A stretch of DNA of 64,000 nt, from contig CM055877.1 of the NCBI GenBank assembly GCA_029582165.1, positions 6,935,855 to 6,999,854 of the forward strand, given 5' to 3'. A model generated the notes under the pieces. The model searched no databases. It was not told the DNA's origin and was given only the letters and a program-made list of their open reading frames with translations. Position 1 is the stretch's first letter; the number at the start of each line of letters is the position of its first letter. This stretch comes from Portulaca oleracea (taxonomy: Eukaryota > Streptophyta > Magnoliopsida > Caryophyllales > Portulacaceae). This document shows positions 23,203-35,600 of this stretch, piece by piece. The translations under genes were made by a program, and so were the position numbers.

Positions 23203-26200
23203 TGTAACGCCCCAGCCTATTGTGGCTAGGCACGTCACTGCCATGGGGTCCTCCTTGGATACCCACAGTACTACCTAAGCTCCAAAACAACAACTAGTCC
23301 AAAATATCGTAGAGCAGTGGAAGTCTTTCTCCATAACAAAAACTCAAACTTAGGTTGTAGGAGTCAATCTAAAACATACAAATCCATACATACTTACATT
23401 CACCAAAGTTTACACACAAAATACATCCATATTAAACTTAAGAACATATTCGATATCAAACATATAACTCCAAGCCTCCTTCCTAACCATATGTAACACC
23501 CCCAGGTTATAATCACTAGATTAAAACTTAAACATAACTTAACTTGATGATTAGCGCAGTGGATTAAATAACCTAAGAGAGTTACCGCCGTTCACTAACG
23601 TGAACTAGGCTAACGATACCAACCCAAGGAAATAAACAAGAACCATATTACACTTACAATTCGAATTTAGATGGGTTCCACAAACACCTACATGAACCAA
23701 AACATTTATGGTTCAACAAAAGCACCATTCAACCATCAATACTACAACTCCCAAAGAGATTCCGAACATAATACACAAGAAACCATGAATTCAGACTCCA
23801 AAAGTACCATTCACCATAACTTGTTTACATACAACTCCAACTTAACTTGTTCCCAAAAAGAAACACAAGGGAGCTACTACCTCCAAGAAGATCACCTTTT
23901 ATGCTTCCGAAGGTGGCTTAGCCGATTTTTCCCTGGAAGACTTTCTTTGCAATGTACCACCAAAAACAAAACATAAAAACTTTGCAAATAAGATAAACTC
24001 AATACGCATACCCCTATACAGTCAAGGAGTTAGTAATTCGTTTTAGTTCGCGCATTTCAATTCATTTTGCAAACATTAAAAACAATAATAAATTTAACAA
24101 TAGTCAATAAACAATAATGAACAACAATAAACATGCTTGCCATATTATTATCTTTCATGGTCCCCTGCGTTGCGATCATCGGTCAAAGCCTCCGTATGCG
24201 CATACCCGGACTGATCGGGAGATCCGGATGGGTTGACACTAGGTCAGATATTTACTATGGAATGCTCAAAGGCACGAATAACAATGGGTCGGGGCCATAA
24301 TTAAGCGATAAAACAAGTAATCTTAACCATTCTCAATATCATTACAGTTCTTTAATAAACTTAATTAAAAAGAGTTTTAAGAAGGGTACAGGCAATATGC
24401 GTACCTTGAACTGGACCGATTAAAGAATCACTAGAACTTGAACGGACTTCAACAGGTAGCGGCAACGACCCTTGGAGTTAACTTGAGATAAGAATAAAGA
24501 GATGATTTAGGTTGAGTTCCTAGAAGGGGAGATTTCCTTGAATAAAACAGTAAAGCAAGCACTCAATGAATTTGGAAGAATTCGGGAATTTTCATGACAC
24601 TTGGAAGGCAAAACTTTGCCTCTATGTCTTTGAAAAAAATCTTGCAAGAGGACTCTTTGGATAACTCGAATTAAGTCCTACAACTTCTAGTTAAGAGTTC
24701 AATCCACAAACACTTGCTAAAGGGAGAAATTCGTGGATAAAACAAAGTTGTTTTGTCGAGTAGATATAGCCAGGAAGGATATTTCGGGACGCTATATCTC
24801 AAGCTCTAGTTATCGGTTGAATGCAAATAAGCACTCTATAGAAAGCTTGAATTGCATACTACAACTTTCATGTTGATCCCAACCTCATATAAGTCTTAGA
24901 AGAGGTCCTAAAAGTGGCAAGAACCAGCCATAGCCATTACTAGATGTTGGACAGGACAGATTTACATAGCCGCACAAAAAGGGCCATAACTTCCTCTCCC
25001 GAAGTCCAATGAAGGCATAAAACCCCATTTCGGAAAGCTCGCAGAATATCCTACCATTTTTATTTTAATCACAATTTGATTTGAGTTTGAGAATTGGTCA
25101 GATTTTGGCCAAGAATACAGAGTGATCAGAATACGTTTCTGGGTAATCTCAGATTACTACCTCACAATCAGAGACTCATAACTCTCACTCCCGACATCGT
25201 ATGGTTATGCAATTTACCTTTCCGGAAAGATCAATGAATCCTCTAAATATTTCATGTTGAACACTTCACCCCAAAAGGTCTCTAAACAGATGAAAAATAT
25301 GAATTTCCAGACTGCCTCCAGAATTCGTATTAAAACATGAGGTCTCACGGTTTTGGGCATAACTTTTGATATTATTAATAAAATCCCGTGATTCAAAAAC
25401 CTAGGTTTAGCTAACATCTTAGGCTACTCATTCATGTCATAAAATAGGCTAAATTCACACTCTACATTCCCCGAAATTTCCAGAATCAAACACAATTAAA
25501 AAGAAATCCTCATTCTAAGCTTTGCTCTATACATGTAAGGTAAAATCTTATTATTCCTCAAGCTCCTAAAGAAATTCTTCCCAAATTTAACATCACCAAC
25601 CATAAAATTCCTTTCCTTGCCATCCAATTCCCATTCTAAGCACATGCATTCACCAATTTGCACAAATTAGCACTCTCATAACTAAACTTCTAACATTTCT
25701 CCACTCATGAGTCCCCTTAAACTCTCTTTACTTGTATCCAATAAACATGCAAGCACGATTGAATCTCAAAATTACTAAAAAAACAACATGCATCCTCAAA
25801 TATCCACAATTAAACATAATTCTAAAGTTTCTCACTTGATTCACATTACTCTCCACCCTCTTTACTTACTAATTATCAAAAGAAACCCTAAAAACACCAT
25901 ATTCACTTGATAATGTCTCAAAAGACTAATTAAACAGTAAAATTCATACCCAAATAACATTCACCCATTTAAACTTGATTTGAGAGAGAAGGGTTTAGAG
26001 ATTACCTTCAATTGGAGAAGAATGGGAACAATAGAGAGGGAGAGTGAGGCGGCCGACGGTCGGCCACCGCTGCGGCCGTCGCCGGTGACTGGCGCCGGCG
26101 GTCGACTCCGGCAGAGGGGAGAGGGTGGCGAGGCAGGGGGAACGAAGCCCAGGGCCACGCACAGCAAAGAAGCGGTGAGGAGTGAGAGTTTAGAAAAAGA

Positions 26201-26735
26201 ATCTGACTTTTAAATTTGGAAAAGAGAGTTGTAATGTTATAATATCTCCTGCCTATTTGACTAAGACCTTGCTTCTCCAAATATATACTGGGCCCTCAAG
26301 GGGAGGAAGGAGAGAAAAAAAAAATGATCCAAGCTCAACACTCCCTAATTCGTTATTTGAAATCCGTTACTACTAAATTGGGTTCCCGAATAAAATCTAT
26401 AAAACTAACTGATGAGAAATTTTTACTAATAAAATGTCGTGAGTACTTTAATCCTCCGATATAAAAGAAAAATTCGAACAAGAATTTTTAGACAAAAAGG
26501 TCTGAATACTACAATTTACTAGGAATGTTCGATAATACTATCTAAGAGACATCGATTACAAAATTTTGTAATGAAAAGTAGGTGGTCGTTACGCTGTTCA
26601 AGCCCTGCAAAACACACAATTAGAAGAATTGAAATGCGCGATTTTAGTTAATTACCTAATTAATTAGCTTAATTAAACGATATTAAGGTCTAATTAACAC
26701 TGGGTTATTACACCATAATAGGCTGGGGCGTTACA
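23203..26735. mobile_element. 306-bp TG...CA element split by a nested 3.2-kb element
   Basis: The left end, TGTAACGCCCCAGCCTATT, and right end, ATAGGCTGGGGCGTTACA, are inverted copies over about 23 bp, and GGATT is duplicated at 23198-23202 and 26736-26740. After removal of the inner element (23492-26712) and one copy of its CCATA target duplication, only about 306 bp remain (23203-23491 plus 26718-26735). The 5-bp target duplication and TG/CA ends fit a solo LTR or TRIM LTR. Terminal repeats this long are unusual for an LTR, so a TIR element cannot be excluded. Confidence 0.8.
23492..26712. mobile_element. Solo-LTR-like element, 3.2 kb, nested
   Basis: Begins TGTAACACCCCCAGGTTA and ends ACTGGGTTATTACA. 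CCATA is duplicated exactly at 23487-23491 and 26713-26717. These are hallmarks of an LTR-retrotransposon integration. No gag, protease, reverse transcriptase or integrase motif is present in any frame, and the ends are one LTR-sized unit, so a solo LTR from a large-LTR element is the simplest reading. A GC-rich island at about 26040-26165, unlike anything else in the window, produces open frames on both strands that I do not regard as genes. Confidence 0.75.
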
Positions 26736-26740
26736 GGATT

Positions 26741-27040
26741 TTGTTGGATTGGGTTTGGGTCACTTTATTTTTTATTTTTTATTTTTTTTGTCAAACAAGA
26801 TTATCTTTAAAAAAACGAACAACTTTGGTGGAAATAAATTAGGCTCATGTCGGGTTCAGATACATTTCGGGTTATTAATTTTTGCCATTTTTGGATCTGG
26901 GTTGGCCGAGTTTGGGTGGGTCACTCTTGTTGGGTCGGTTTTGCCAGGTCTACTCTCGACTCAGCCCAATTGTTATTTCCTCTGAGGTTTCACTTGGCAA
27001 CAATTTATCAGATTCTGACTGAATCATTACGAACGTAAAT
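26741..27040. other. Gene-free spacer with 'gggttgggttt' repeat
   Basis: Both sides of the nested element (23110-23200 and 26741-26960) carry low-complexity 'ttgggttgggtttgggtc' and 'ttgggtgggtcac' phrases, i.e. the nested insertion split a pre-existing dispersed repeat of the 'GGGTTGGGTC' type. Confidence 0.5.
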
Positions 27041-27424
27041 TGTGTTTTTCTTAGTCATCCATGGGATGTCACAAATGTCACTGCTGGTGATTCAAATGAC
27101 AATGAGGAAACCAATTTTATATCGATTCACTCAAAATCTAATACCCTTATTGATATAAAGCAGTCATTCTTGCAGGGTTCCAAAGCACGTGCTGGGAAAA
27201 AGGAGAAGTTTTACCAAAGTCCAAATGACATTGTCACTTAAGTTACGCGCAGAGTCGCTTTTGCAATGTCTGTGGATCCTAACAAGTGGAAAGAAAAGAG
27301 TGTTGTTTTGTTTGAAGAATTCCTTGAGTTTCCTCGAGATAGGTTGGATGACATGGGGCACAGAGTAATAAAGTTTGGTTGTAGTACAAGTTTCATTTGT
27401 GAGGATCCTATGACTATAGTATAG
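27040..27424 (+). pseudogene. Unidentified coding-like fragment, broken
   Basis: After an acceptor-like tttcttag (ending 27052) the frame reads a protein-like sequence including DVTNVTAGDSND, GSKARAGKKEKFYQSPND, a TAA at about 27239-27241, and then VAFAMSVDPNKWKEKSVVLFEEFLEF to a TAG at 27424. Composition and codon use look coding, but there is no ATG context and a stop interrupts the frame. I do not recognise the family. It could be an exon pair from a captured or decayed gene. Confidence 0.35.
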
Positions 27425-27429
27425 TTCTT

Positions 27430-28330
27430 TAAGGAAAAATAGCACATAGAGAAAATTCCAAATTCTAGGAATTAGTTCTATTTTCTCATTTAGGTGTCTA
27501 TCGTGCAGTGTTACTTGTTCGTTTCTTTTACAGTTGTTATATTGTCGATATATGTTGCTTTCACAAAGCTATTACAAACTCTTCAACTTGCTCGGATTTT
27601 GAATAATAAAAAAAGTTAGAAAGTCCACATAAGTAGATTCAAAACTTCAAACCGACCCATTCAATAAACGAGCTATTTCTATGTTAAGCTTGAAAAATGG
27701 CAAATCATGTAAACTTTTTGTGAAAGTGAGTTCTAGTCATTTCTATCTTAACACATATTAAAATACAAATGGGCCAATAGAAATCATATCTATAGCCCAA
27801 GCAAAGTAGAAAACCATATGCCAAGCCCAAATACTCTTGTATGCTCTAGTGGCATAGGTATTCCACTATTCTTTATAGGACTAGGATGATTATTAACTAG
27901 AGCAAAGAGACTAGGGACAATACAACCCTATTGTTATTTTTGTTAAGTTTTTCACATTAAATTAAATAATTAAAAAATCAAACTATATGTAAATTTAGGA
28001 ATATGGTCAACTTTTGATGACACATATAAAACTAAATTTAAAAATGTTTTATATAAGGTAATAATCCAGTAGATAATTATTATATGAAGAAAATATGAGA
28101 TTGACATTGACTCAAAGCCAATATAAGTTGAATTGATTGCAAGTCTTTAAACAATTGTGTTGGGTCGAAAAACACCGTCTCCATAAAGTTTACATAAATG
28201 ATTCGCACACCTTTGACTTTTGAACCCAAATATGAGGTCGAATTCACAAAATAATCATGGTAAGTTCTAATGATATTAAATTTGTGTGAGATGGTACCAT
28301 GCTTTTTGATAGTCATCTATTACGGGTGTT
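27430..28330. other. Gene-free AT-rich spacer
   Basis: No gene, bounded repeat or RNA recognised. Confidence 0.45.
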
Positions 28331-28332
28331 AT

Positions 28333-28791
28333 TAGAGCAAATACAATGGTGATCCGATTTTTTGAATGGAATTGGTGGTCCCCTCCTTCACATCACCCAT
28401 ACTTCCTATTTTTCAGAACTTCATTCTATTTATTTTACAATAATAGGAACTCATTCCTACACTTTACTATAAAATATTTGTTTGACCAGTTTGCTTTTTC
28501 CCTTTTACCTATATTAATGTCACGTGTCACCTTTTAATTTGTTGAAAAAGAAATAATGGTGAAGTTCCAGGAACTATGGAGTGTTCCCAATTTTGTATTC
28601 CCAGATTTTCATTCTCTATTACACTAGAACTTGGGAACTTGGCACATGTTCCAATGTGGTATTCTCCCTATTGCATTTCATTCTCTATTACACTAGAACT
28701 TGGGAACTTGGCACATGTTCCAATGTGGTATTCTCCCTATTGCATTTGGTCGAACTCCCTTAGCATGAGATGGCATCAGGGTTAATTGGCA
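28333..28791. mobile_element. MITE-like element carrying a 69-bp tandem duplication
   Basis: The left part, 'agagcaaatacaatggtg', and the right part, 'ggcatttgttgtagatgcac', are degenerate inverted versions of the common plant MITE end 'AGAGCATCTACAATGG'. Inside, 28607-28675 is repeated head-to-tail at 28676-28744 with no difference that I can find. Because 69 is a multiple of three, open frames here carry a 23-residue repeat, which is not evidence of a gene. Confidence 0.55.
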
Positions 28792-28859
28792 TTTGTTGTA
28801 GATGCACTTAGAAAACAACTCCCTATTTTTTTAGATGCTTTTAGAAATAATTATAAAAC

Positions 28860-29450
28860 TCCTGTGAATAGGGACAGAGCCTCCCTTAGGCAAAGGGGGC
28901 AATTGCTCCCCTAACTTAGAGAAAATTTTATATTAAATAAGTATTGTGGCATGTTATTGTATGATTTTTTATTGGTAGAATTGGTAATTATGTATGCTAT
29001 TAATCTTAAGATTTCAAGTTCAAATCGAAATTTCTCAAGAGGTCACCCATCTTTTGACAACTCCCAGTCAAGCACGCTTAACTGAGGAGTTCCCAACGGA
29101 TGAGCTACCATAAAAGAAGATGCACCTTGGTGATATAAGTAGTCATTTCAATCCTTTTAAGCCACACTTTAACCACATATCCGGGGTGTTACAGTAGCTT
29201 TTTTTTGTTGTAAATTAAAAGTTCGTAACTATACTTGCATCACATAAAACATCAATATGTATCATTTTTTAATAGTAATTGAATTTTTGTTAACTATATA
29301 TGAACTTAAATTGTTATTACATAACAATTCTATTGTATTTCTGAAAATTATTTTGCAATTACCCATTTTTTCTAATTATTATAATTTATTATAAAATATT
29401 TCATTTAATATTTTGTCCCCTTGACACTAACTTCTAGCTTCGTCCTTGCC
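28860..29450. mobile_element. Dispersed repeat with Cassandra LTR fragment inside
   Basis: The left part, 'gacagagcctcccttaggca' with 'gggggcaattgctcccc', and the right part, 'ttgtccccttgacactaac' with 'ttctagcttcgtccttgcc', look like the two ends of one dispersed repeat. A truncated Cassandra LTR (29036-29193) sits in the middle. Class unknown. Confidence 0.45.
29036..29193 (-). mobile_element. Truncated Cassandra LTR with 5S-like sequence
   Basis: Read on the minus strand it begins TGTAACACCCCGG, then the Cassandra landmarks 'gtggttaaagtgtggctt', 'ggtagctcatccgttggg', and the 5S rRNA-derived 'aactcctcagttaagcgtgc' and 'gatgggtgacctc'. It stops in the 5S C-box region after about 158 bp of a ~290-bp LTR. 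Confidence 0.85.
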
Positions 29451-31244
29451 TGTGAACTAAAAGTTTCCTTACTATTATTATTTGTGTACGAAAATGTGGC
29501 AAAATACAATAGCATATCGTTGTTCTTATTAATCCATGATTGATTTTATGAGTGAATTTGAAAACCTTCAAGTTTCGACCAACATAATGAAGGGAATTAG
29601 ACCCATCTATTCCGAATAGAGATCAAATTCTTTTTATAGTTTATTTTTTTGGACACAATTTGAGTTTCACGCAAAACACTTTGAATGTTTGGAATAAACT
29701 TCCATATATTCAAACCAACATGTATACACATATTTGCATCTTATTTTCCTCTCAAAATATATTTATGAATACTATCGTAAGTCGTAACTTTACATTTATC
29801 AGCACGTAGAAATAGCAGCTTTTTTTTTTTTTGTGAAAAGCAGGTAATATTTATTAACACTTATGATTAGCAACAATTGCTAGCATTTTACAACATTTAT
29901 CATTAGTTTTTATTAATGTTTATAATCAACTGTTAACATTTCTAAATTGGTAATAGGGATTTCTCAACAAACCCGCAATCATACGTACAAAACGCACACA
30001 AATAGAGATACACAATTAATATGTGACACTTCTAGAAATAATTATTTATTATTATCATAAGGCTTCCTTACACGCTTGATATTTACTAAGAATATGTGAT
30101 ACCCTATGATCATGGAGCACAAAATACTGTATACCTCCATTTTATATGGTATTTGACACATTACAAATTATTTCTAGTCCAGCTTTTAAAACCTTTATCA
30201 TTAAATTTTTTTAGTTATATACAATGATTTATTATATAATATTATTAGATTAGATTTTTAATGAAAAATATTATCATTAAGCTATAAAATTACGATTGTA
30301 TATAGTCTATTATTTGAAAAATTATTAGTTAAAGAGTGATATTGAAGGCCGGAAGGCCCGAACAGTCAAATAAGTGATAGATATTGTGGACTAGAGGGAA
30401 AACCATGAGTTTGTGTCGAATTTAGACCGATCAAATCAGTTAATGTCGGAATTTGGATGGAAAATTGATGATCCATTACCCTTTTTTTCTGGGACGAACA
30501 ATTATAATTAATCTAAATTTCGAGTCAATTTCGGGTTCAACTAATGCAAATAAGAAAATCATTGCGTCTGAATTTTTGGTCGATGTCTAAATTTAGACAA
30601 AAAGTCTGCAACTATACCAATCTTTAGAGTGCTTATGATTAAATTAGGCAAACTAAGGTTGATAAGTTTCAAAAAAAAAAAACTAAGGTTGATAAGGAAA
30701 TGAAAGGTAAGAAAAATAAAATAAAATGACATTGATTTTAGTATTTTTTAGAGATTTGGTTAAAATAAGGTAAGAAAATAATAAGATAAATCTAATTTAG
30801 CATTCTAAAGAATAGGGCCCAAATTCTTTAATTTTTCCATCTTTATTCACTCCTTCCACATTCTACTTAACTTAGACGGTGTTCTCTTTTCAGTATAGGG
30901 AAGATCTAGGTAATTAGACCATGTCCTTTTTTAATGTAGGAAAGATATAAGCAAGGTTAGGTAAATAGTGGAAGTAAAGTAATTTCCTTTTTATTTTTAA
31001 ATGAATTCTGTTAGTTGAATAAAAAATTTTAAATATAAATTATCTTAGAATATCTTGTTTTTTTGGATGGTAATGTAAGATAAGACAAGGTAAAATTTAA
31101 CTTACCTCACAAAAAAACACAACCCATAAGTTATCGAAAAATATAGTCTTATTCTTTTAAATGACAAGGCAAACTAAGGTAAAGCAAATTAAAATTTTAT
31201 TTAACTTGTAAAAGAAGAGGGCCTTAAGGCCTTAACTAACTTTA
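29451..31244. other. Gene-free AT-rich spacer with repeat debris
   Basis: No gene is supported. Around 30390-30600 there are phrases such as 'aatttagacc', 'gtcggaatttggatgg' and 'tctaaatttagac' that belong to the dispersed 'GTCGGACAATTCGGAC' family described for 48845-49135. Confidence 0.4.
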
Positions 31245-31493
31245 GGCCCCACTTTTTTATTGAGTGCAGTTGGTTGCGGTGCAGTGAAATTTAAAAAAGT
31301 GTGGTCAGTTGTGGTGGGTGGGGTAGTTTAAGAGAGAGAATCTGAAAAATAAATGAAAAAAGTGAAGAGAGAGAAAAAGAAAAAAATATATTGGTAATAA
31401 TTGTGGTGTAGTGTGGTAAAGTGTAGTGAAAAATTAAAGAGTGTAGTACTGCACCGCAACCTACCACTTAAAAGAACGAGACCTTAACCATAC
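31245..31493. mobile_element. MITE of the GGCC family, TTA target duplication
   Basis: Starts GGCCCCACTTTTTTATTG and ends CTTAAAAGAACGAGACC. 'gttgcggtgcag' on the left is inverted as 'ctgcaccgcaac' on the right. TTA is duplicated at 31242-31244 and 31494-31496, suggesting PIF/Harbinger affinity. Length is 249 bp. Confidence 0.75.
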
Positions 31494-31579
31494 TAACCAA
31501 ACTTTATTAATTTAACCACAAGGAATGTGTTTTTATTTCACAACAAGTTGGAATTATCTCAAATGCAATAATATTAATA

Positions 31580-31807
31580 GGGCCGTTCATCGGTTCAAAA
31601 CCGAATTGAATAAACGGAAATCGAATAAGAGGTAAAGTCCAAACCGAAAATCGAACAAAATCGATTCGATTATCAGATTATTCAGTTCAAAATGGAATAA
31701 TGCACACATCTATATAGCTTTTTCACCGGTATTGAGCCAAACCGAACCGAGTAAAGTCCAAACCGAGCAAAAAACAATCCAGTTCAAAACCGAATAATGC
31801 CCGCCCC
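31580..31807. repeat. 'AACCGAAT' dispersed repeat
   Basis: Starts 'gggccgttcatcggttcaaaaccg' and ends 'ccgaataatgcccgcccct'. The interior iterates 'aaccgaat' and 'caaaccga'. The same type is at 47355-47705. This is a widespread plant non-coding repeat of uncertain transposon class. Confidence 0.55.
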
Positions 31808-32171
31808 TACTCAAATCTGAACTATCATTTGTCCATTCTATCCTCCAATTTCAACCATTGTACTACCCTTCCTCAGTTAAACCTTCTTTTGAACTTAGTC
31901 AACTCAAAAACCGAATTCATCTGCCCATCTCTCTCTCTTTCTCTATCAAATTGGTATGAAAGCAATTGTCTTGATTTGTCAACAACCAAAAAAACTCACT
32001 CACAAACAAACCCAAAAACACTAAAAACAGAGTTATACTCCTCCTCTTACTACTTCTCATTTTTATTCTAAACCCTCCCAAACACACCACAAAGAATAAC
32101 GAATACTCACTCATTTTCATTTCACACACCCTGTGTTTCTCCCCTGTTTTCATCCAACTCCAAGCAACTCA

Positions 32172-32626
32172 TTTTATAACAGATAGAAAAAAAAAAAGAA
32201 GAAAAACAGAGATCTTTGCTTGAAGAAACCCTATTCCCTCAATTTAATCAATCAAAAAAACAATCATGATCCTTGATCTTATCTTCTCAAACACCTTCAT
32301 CGCAAATCAACCCGATTCATTCCTCTGTTCTTAACTGATCTTTAGAGGAAAAAGAGATCAATTCCCCAATTTCAGAAACAGGGTACTGCTCGAATCATCG
32401 AATTTGATTCAAAATCCTGAAATTCCTCATCAAAATCCATCGAAATGAGCGTAAGAATCCCCAATTTTTAGAAGCAGGGCGATTTTCGAGACTACCGAAT
32501 TCGAATCCCCAATTTCAGAAATCATCGAATTCCAATCGAACTCCTAGAATTCCCTATCAAATCGACACAAATTCAAATCCCCAATTTCATAAACCCTAGA
32601 ATTCTCGATCGAAGCAGAAACCCTAG
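32172..32626 (+). promoter_or_regulatory. Probable TATA box and 5' leader of the MWL-like gene
   Basis: A TATA-like TTTATAAC at 32173 precedes a CT/GA-rich leader. If transcription starts near 32205, the leader contains two upstream ORFs: 22 codons at 32266-32334 and 8 codons at 32445-32471. It also contains four degenerate copies of 'atccccaatttcagaaa' between 32360 and 32600. A leader intron starting at 32451 (gtaagaat) is possible. The start site is inferred, not seen. Confidence 0.4.
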
Positions 32627-35600
32627 ATGGAGAAAGTTCGAAGATACGGATACCCAATCGTATTCTCGGCAGCTTTCACGATCGGAATCATCGCCGCTGC
32701 GTTCTGCATCGTCGCCGAATTCAAGAAATCCAAGGTTTGTCCAAAACTTTCCCGTCGAAATTCGTGCTCAATTTTCGACATTTGAGTTGAATTAGAATCA
32801 GAAGGAGAAGCTAACCCTAGAAATCAATTGTGGTAATTTGATTGAATGATTGAATTGAAATGGGCAGGAGAGAGATTTGAAATTGGACGGGAGATGGTGC
32901 GATTTGCCCGGAAGTAGAGCGTATGGGTTCGGATTGTCCGCTTTGATATGTTCATCGACGGCTCAGATCGTCGGAAATATGATCGTGTTTCTGGGATTTC
33001 AATCGGGGGAGAGAAAATCATGGGGGTTTCGGCCTACACGTTCAATCGCTCTCATGTTTCTTTCATGGTACGTCTTAATTGACTTTTCAATATCTTACGT
33101 GTCTTTTTAATTTATTTATGTGTTATTTCCTGTTCATTGGAATAGATAAAATGAAGTTTGGATGGATTGTTTGGATTAGATTGGATAAGTTATGATACTT
33201 TTCTGGGAATTGTATTTTTAAAGAGAAAACTTTTTTGGGAAATTGTGTAAGGTTGGATTGGATTGGAAAAAGTTATCAATCTAAAGAACAAGGTTAAACT
33301 TTTATAATCAATATCATTTGCAAAATTTTGTTCCACCTGGACATTTAATTTTGTGTAATCCAGGAAAAATTGGGTTCGATTATAGATTTTCGTTCAAATT
33401 TTGACATCTACCGAATTTATCAAATATTCAGACACAATATTTCTCATTTTTTTTATTGTTCGAACCTGATTTGACCTGAATATAATTTTGTTTGAATTGT
33501 CCGACTCGAAGAAAACCGTGTCTCGACATCAATTTCTCTTATGAATTCAACATTGATCGTCCCGAATTTGACTTAAACACAAATTTTTGCGAGCGCTAAT
33601 AGTTAACTTCTCACCTTCCGTTGTAAAATATTTGTCATTCTAACTAGTCCATTTAAGCTTTGTGTCCAGTGTGGTGTGGTACAGTATCACAACTTACCAT
33701 ACTAAATATTCTTCCACAGTTTACCATATCATATCACACTTTACAACAATCATTATCAATATATTTTCTCACTTTTCTTTTTCCTCACCTTTCTCCTCTA
33801 CTACCACATTTTCTCTCATGACCTACCATATGGTCCATATCAATCACATTGTTTACAATATTATCATACCATTCTCATCTTACCACATTTTTCACAATTT
33901 CACAATATCACACTATTTACGCACCATACCAATTGTATAAAATAACAAGGCTTTATTTCAATTTGTTTGTCGCTTTTATAATTCGAACAGTTCTCATTTG
34001 CCTTTTACCCCTATTAGTATCAGGATAGTTAGGTAAACCACAAATTATTCATCCAAATTTCAATGTACATTGGCTTTCCCAAGTCGGTTAGGGTAACACA
34101 CATAGTGACATAAGGGTCATGTTTGGTAAATAGTTATTGACTGTTAGTTGTTAGTTGTTTACATTAGTTATTTGCTATTAGCCGTTTAAATTGACTATTT
34201 GGAACATGTGTGTTTGATAAAATTGGTTGTTTCTGAACAAACATTTGTTGAATTTCCTTATAAATAGCTTATTTGACATTCAAATAAGCCAACTTTACAA
34301 TAAATTATTTAATAAACCATTTATCAAACAGGGAATGAGACAGATGTATCATCCTTCGTATAAAAGAAACATTATAACAAGTGTAAAATTCTGCAAATTT
34401 TTTGATAAAATTTTATATGTAAAATCGTCAATAAAAAAATTGAAAATTGTAAAGTAATTATAACAATGAAGAATTATTGCATGCATGTATTGTTATTGAA
34501 ACCTTACATGTGAAATGTAAAACATCGACATAAATTTTAAAATGTAGACATATGCATTCAACCTTTTTTTTTTATGTATTATAAATGAAATCCGTTGAAG
34601 TCTTAGTAGGTAAAATGTGGACATAAATTTTTAAGTTGTTTTTGTATATTTTTATATAAATTATTAGTTGTTTATAAATGTTGCTAATAGAATTTCTATT
34701 TCCATTGAAATTTTATCAAAAGCATTTGAGGTACTGAATTCTTCATAATGACGCATTTGTTGGGTAGGAAGTTAATGTAAATAAAATAGTATTGATTCAG
34801 TAAATTTAGAAAATTTTAGTTTACTTCATTTCAAGAAAATACTCCCTCCAGTTTTATTTGAGAGCCGTCTGCATAATTGTGTTAAAAACTTTGACCGTTA
34901 ATATCTTAATTTGTATAATGAATCATCATACAAAATTGATACCATTAGATTCATAATTAAAAAATACTATTAAAAAAGGATAGTATCGTATTGTTTGTAA
35001 AAAATTTATGTGAGAAATTGTCGATTAAAATTGAACCTTAAAAAGCGTGAATGACAGATAAAAAAGAAATAATGGAGTAGTAGTTTAAATAGATCACGTG
35101 GAGTTAAATCAAAGAAAATAGCGTTTTATATCATCTTTAAATTTGATTCAGGCTTTGAATATTCAGAAAAGAAAATAGCATGACATTAATTAAATCTTGT
35201 TTTTATTCATTTTTCTTCCTTAACTTTCACTCTCATACTATGTCAAATCAACATTTTTGATAGATTTGGTGATTGGAAAATTGAGTGAAAAGCACACCAA
35301 ATGAATACACCTTTTTCGTGAGACTCCTTAAATGTCTTGATCAACTCCTAACTACTTTGTCCCACTCTTTTCCTTTAGGAGTGTTCTCAAAAACTATTAT
35401 TTTTCACAAGAATATATTGTGAAAAAGGGTGTTTGTAAAATTGATTTTTCTAAATATTTATGAATATTTTATTATTTTTTGACTGATAAATTTATTGTTA
35501 AAATCATATTCTATGTAGTAAGATACCCATCTTTTTATGAAGGAGACTCCTTAATGTCTTGATCAAATAAAATAATATTCATCAGTTACATGACTTATTA

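Noticed and set aside
23671..23976. 101-codon ORF as a gene
   Set aside because: It lies in the solo-LTR-like element, is rich in Asn/Thr/Ser from base composition, and shows no domain.
25961..26280. Pro/Arg-rich ORFs on both strands
   Set aside because: They are frames through a single GC-rich island in an LTR-like element; simultaneous openness on both strands is a composition effect.
23203..26735. A single 3.5-kb TIR transposon
   Set aside because: A second, exact CCATA duplication inside shows that two insertions are nested.
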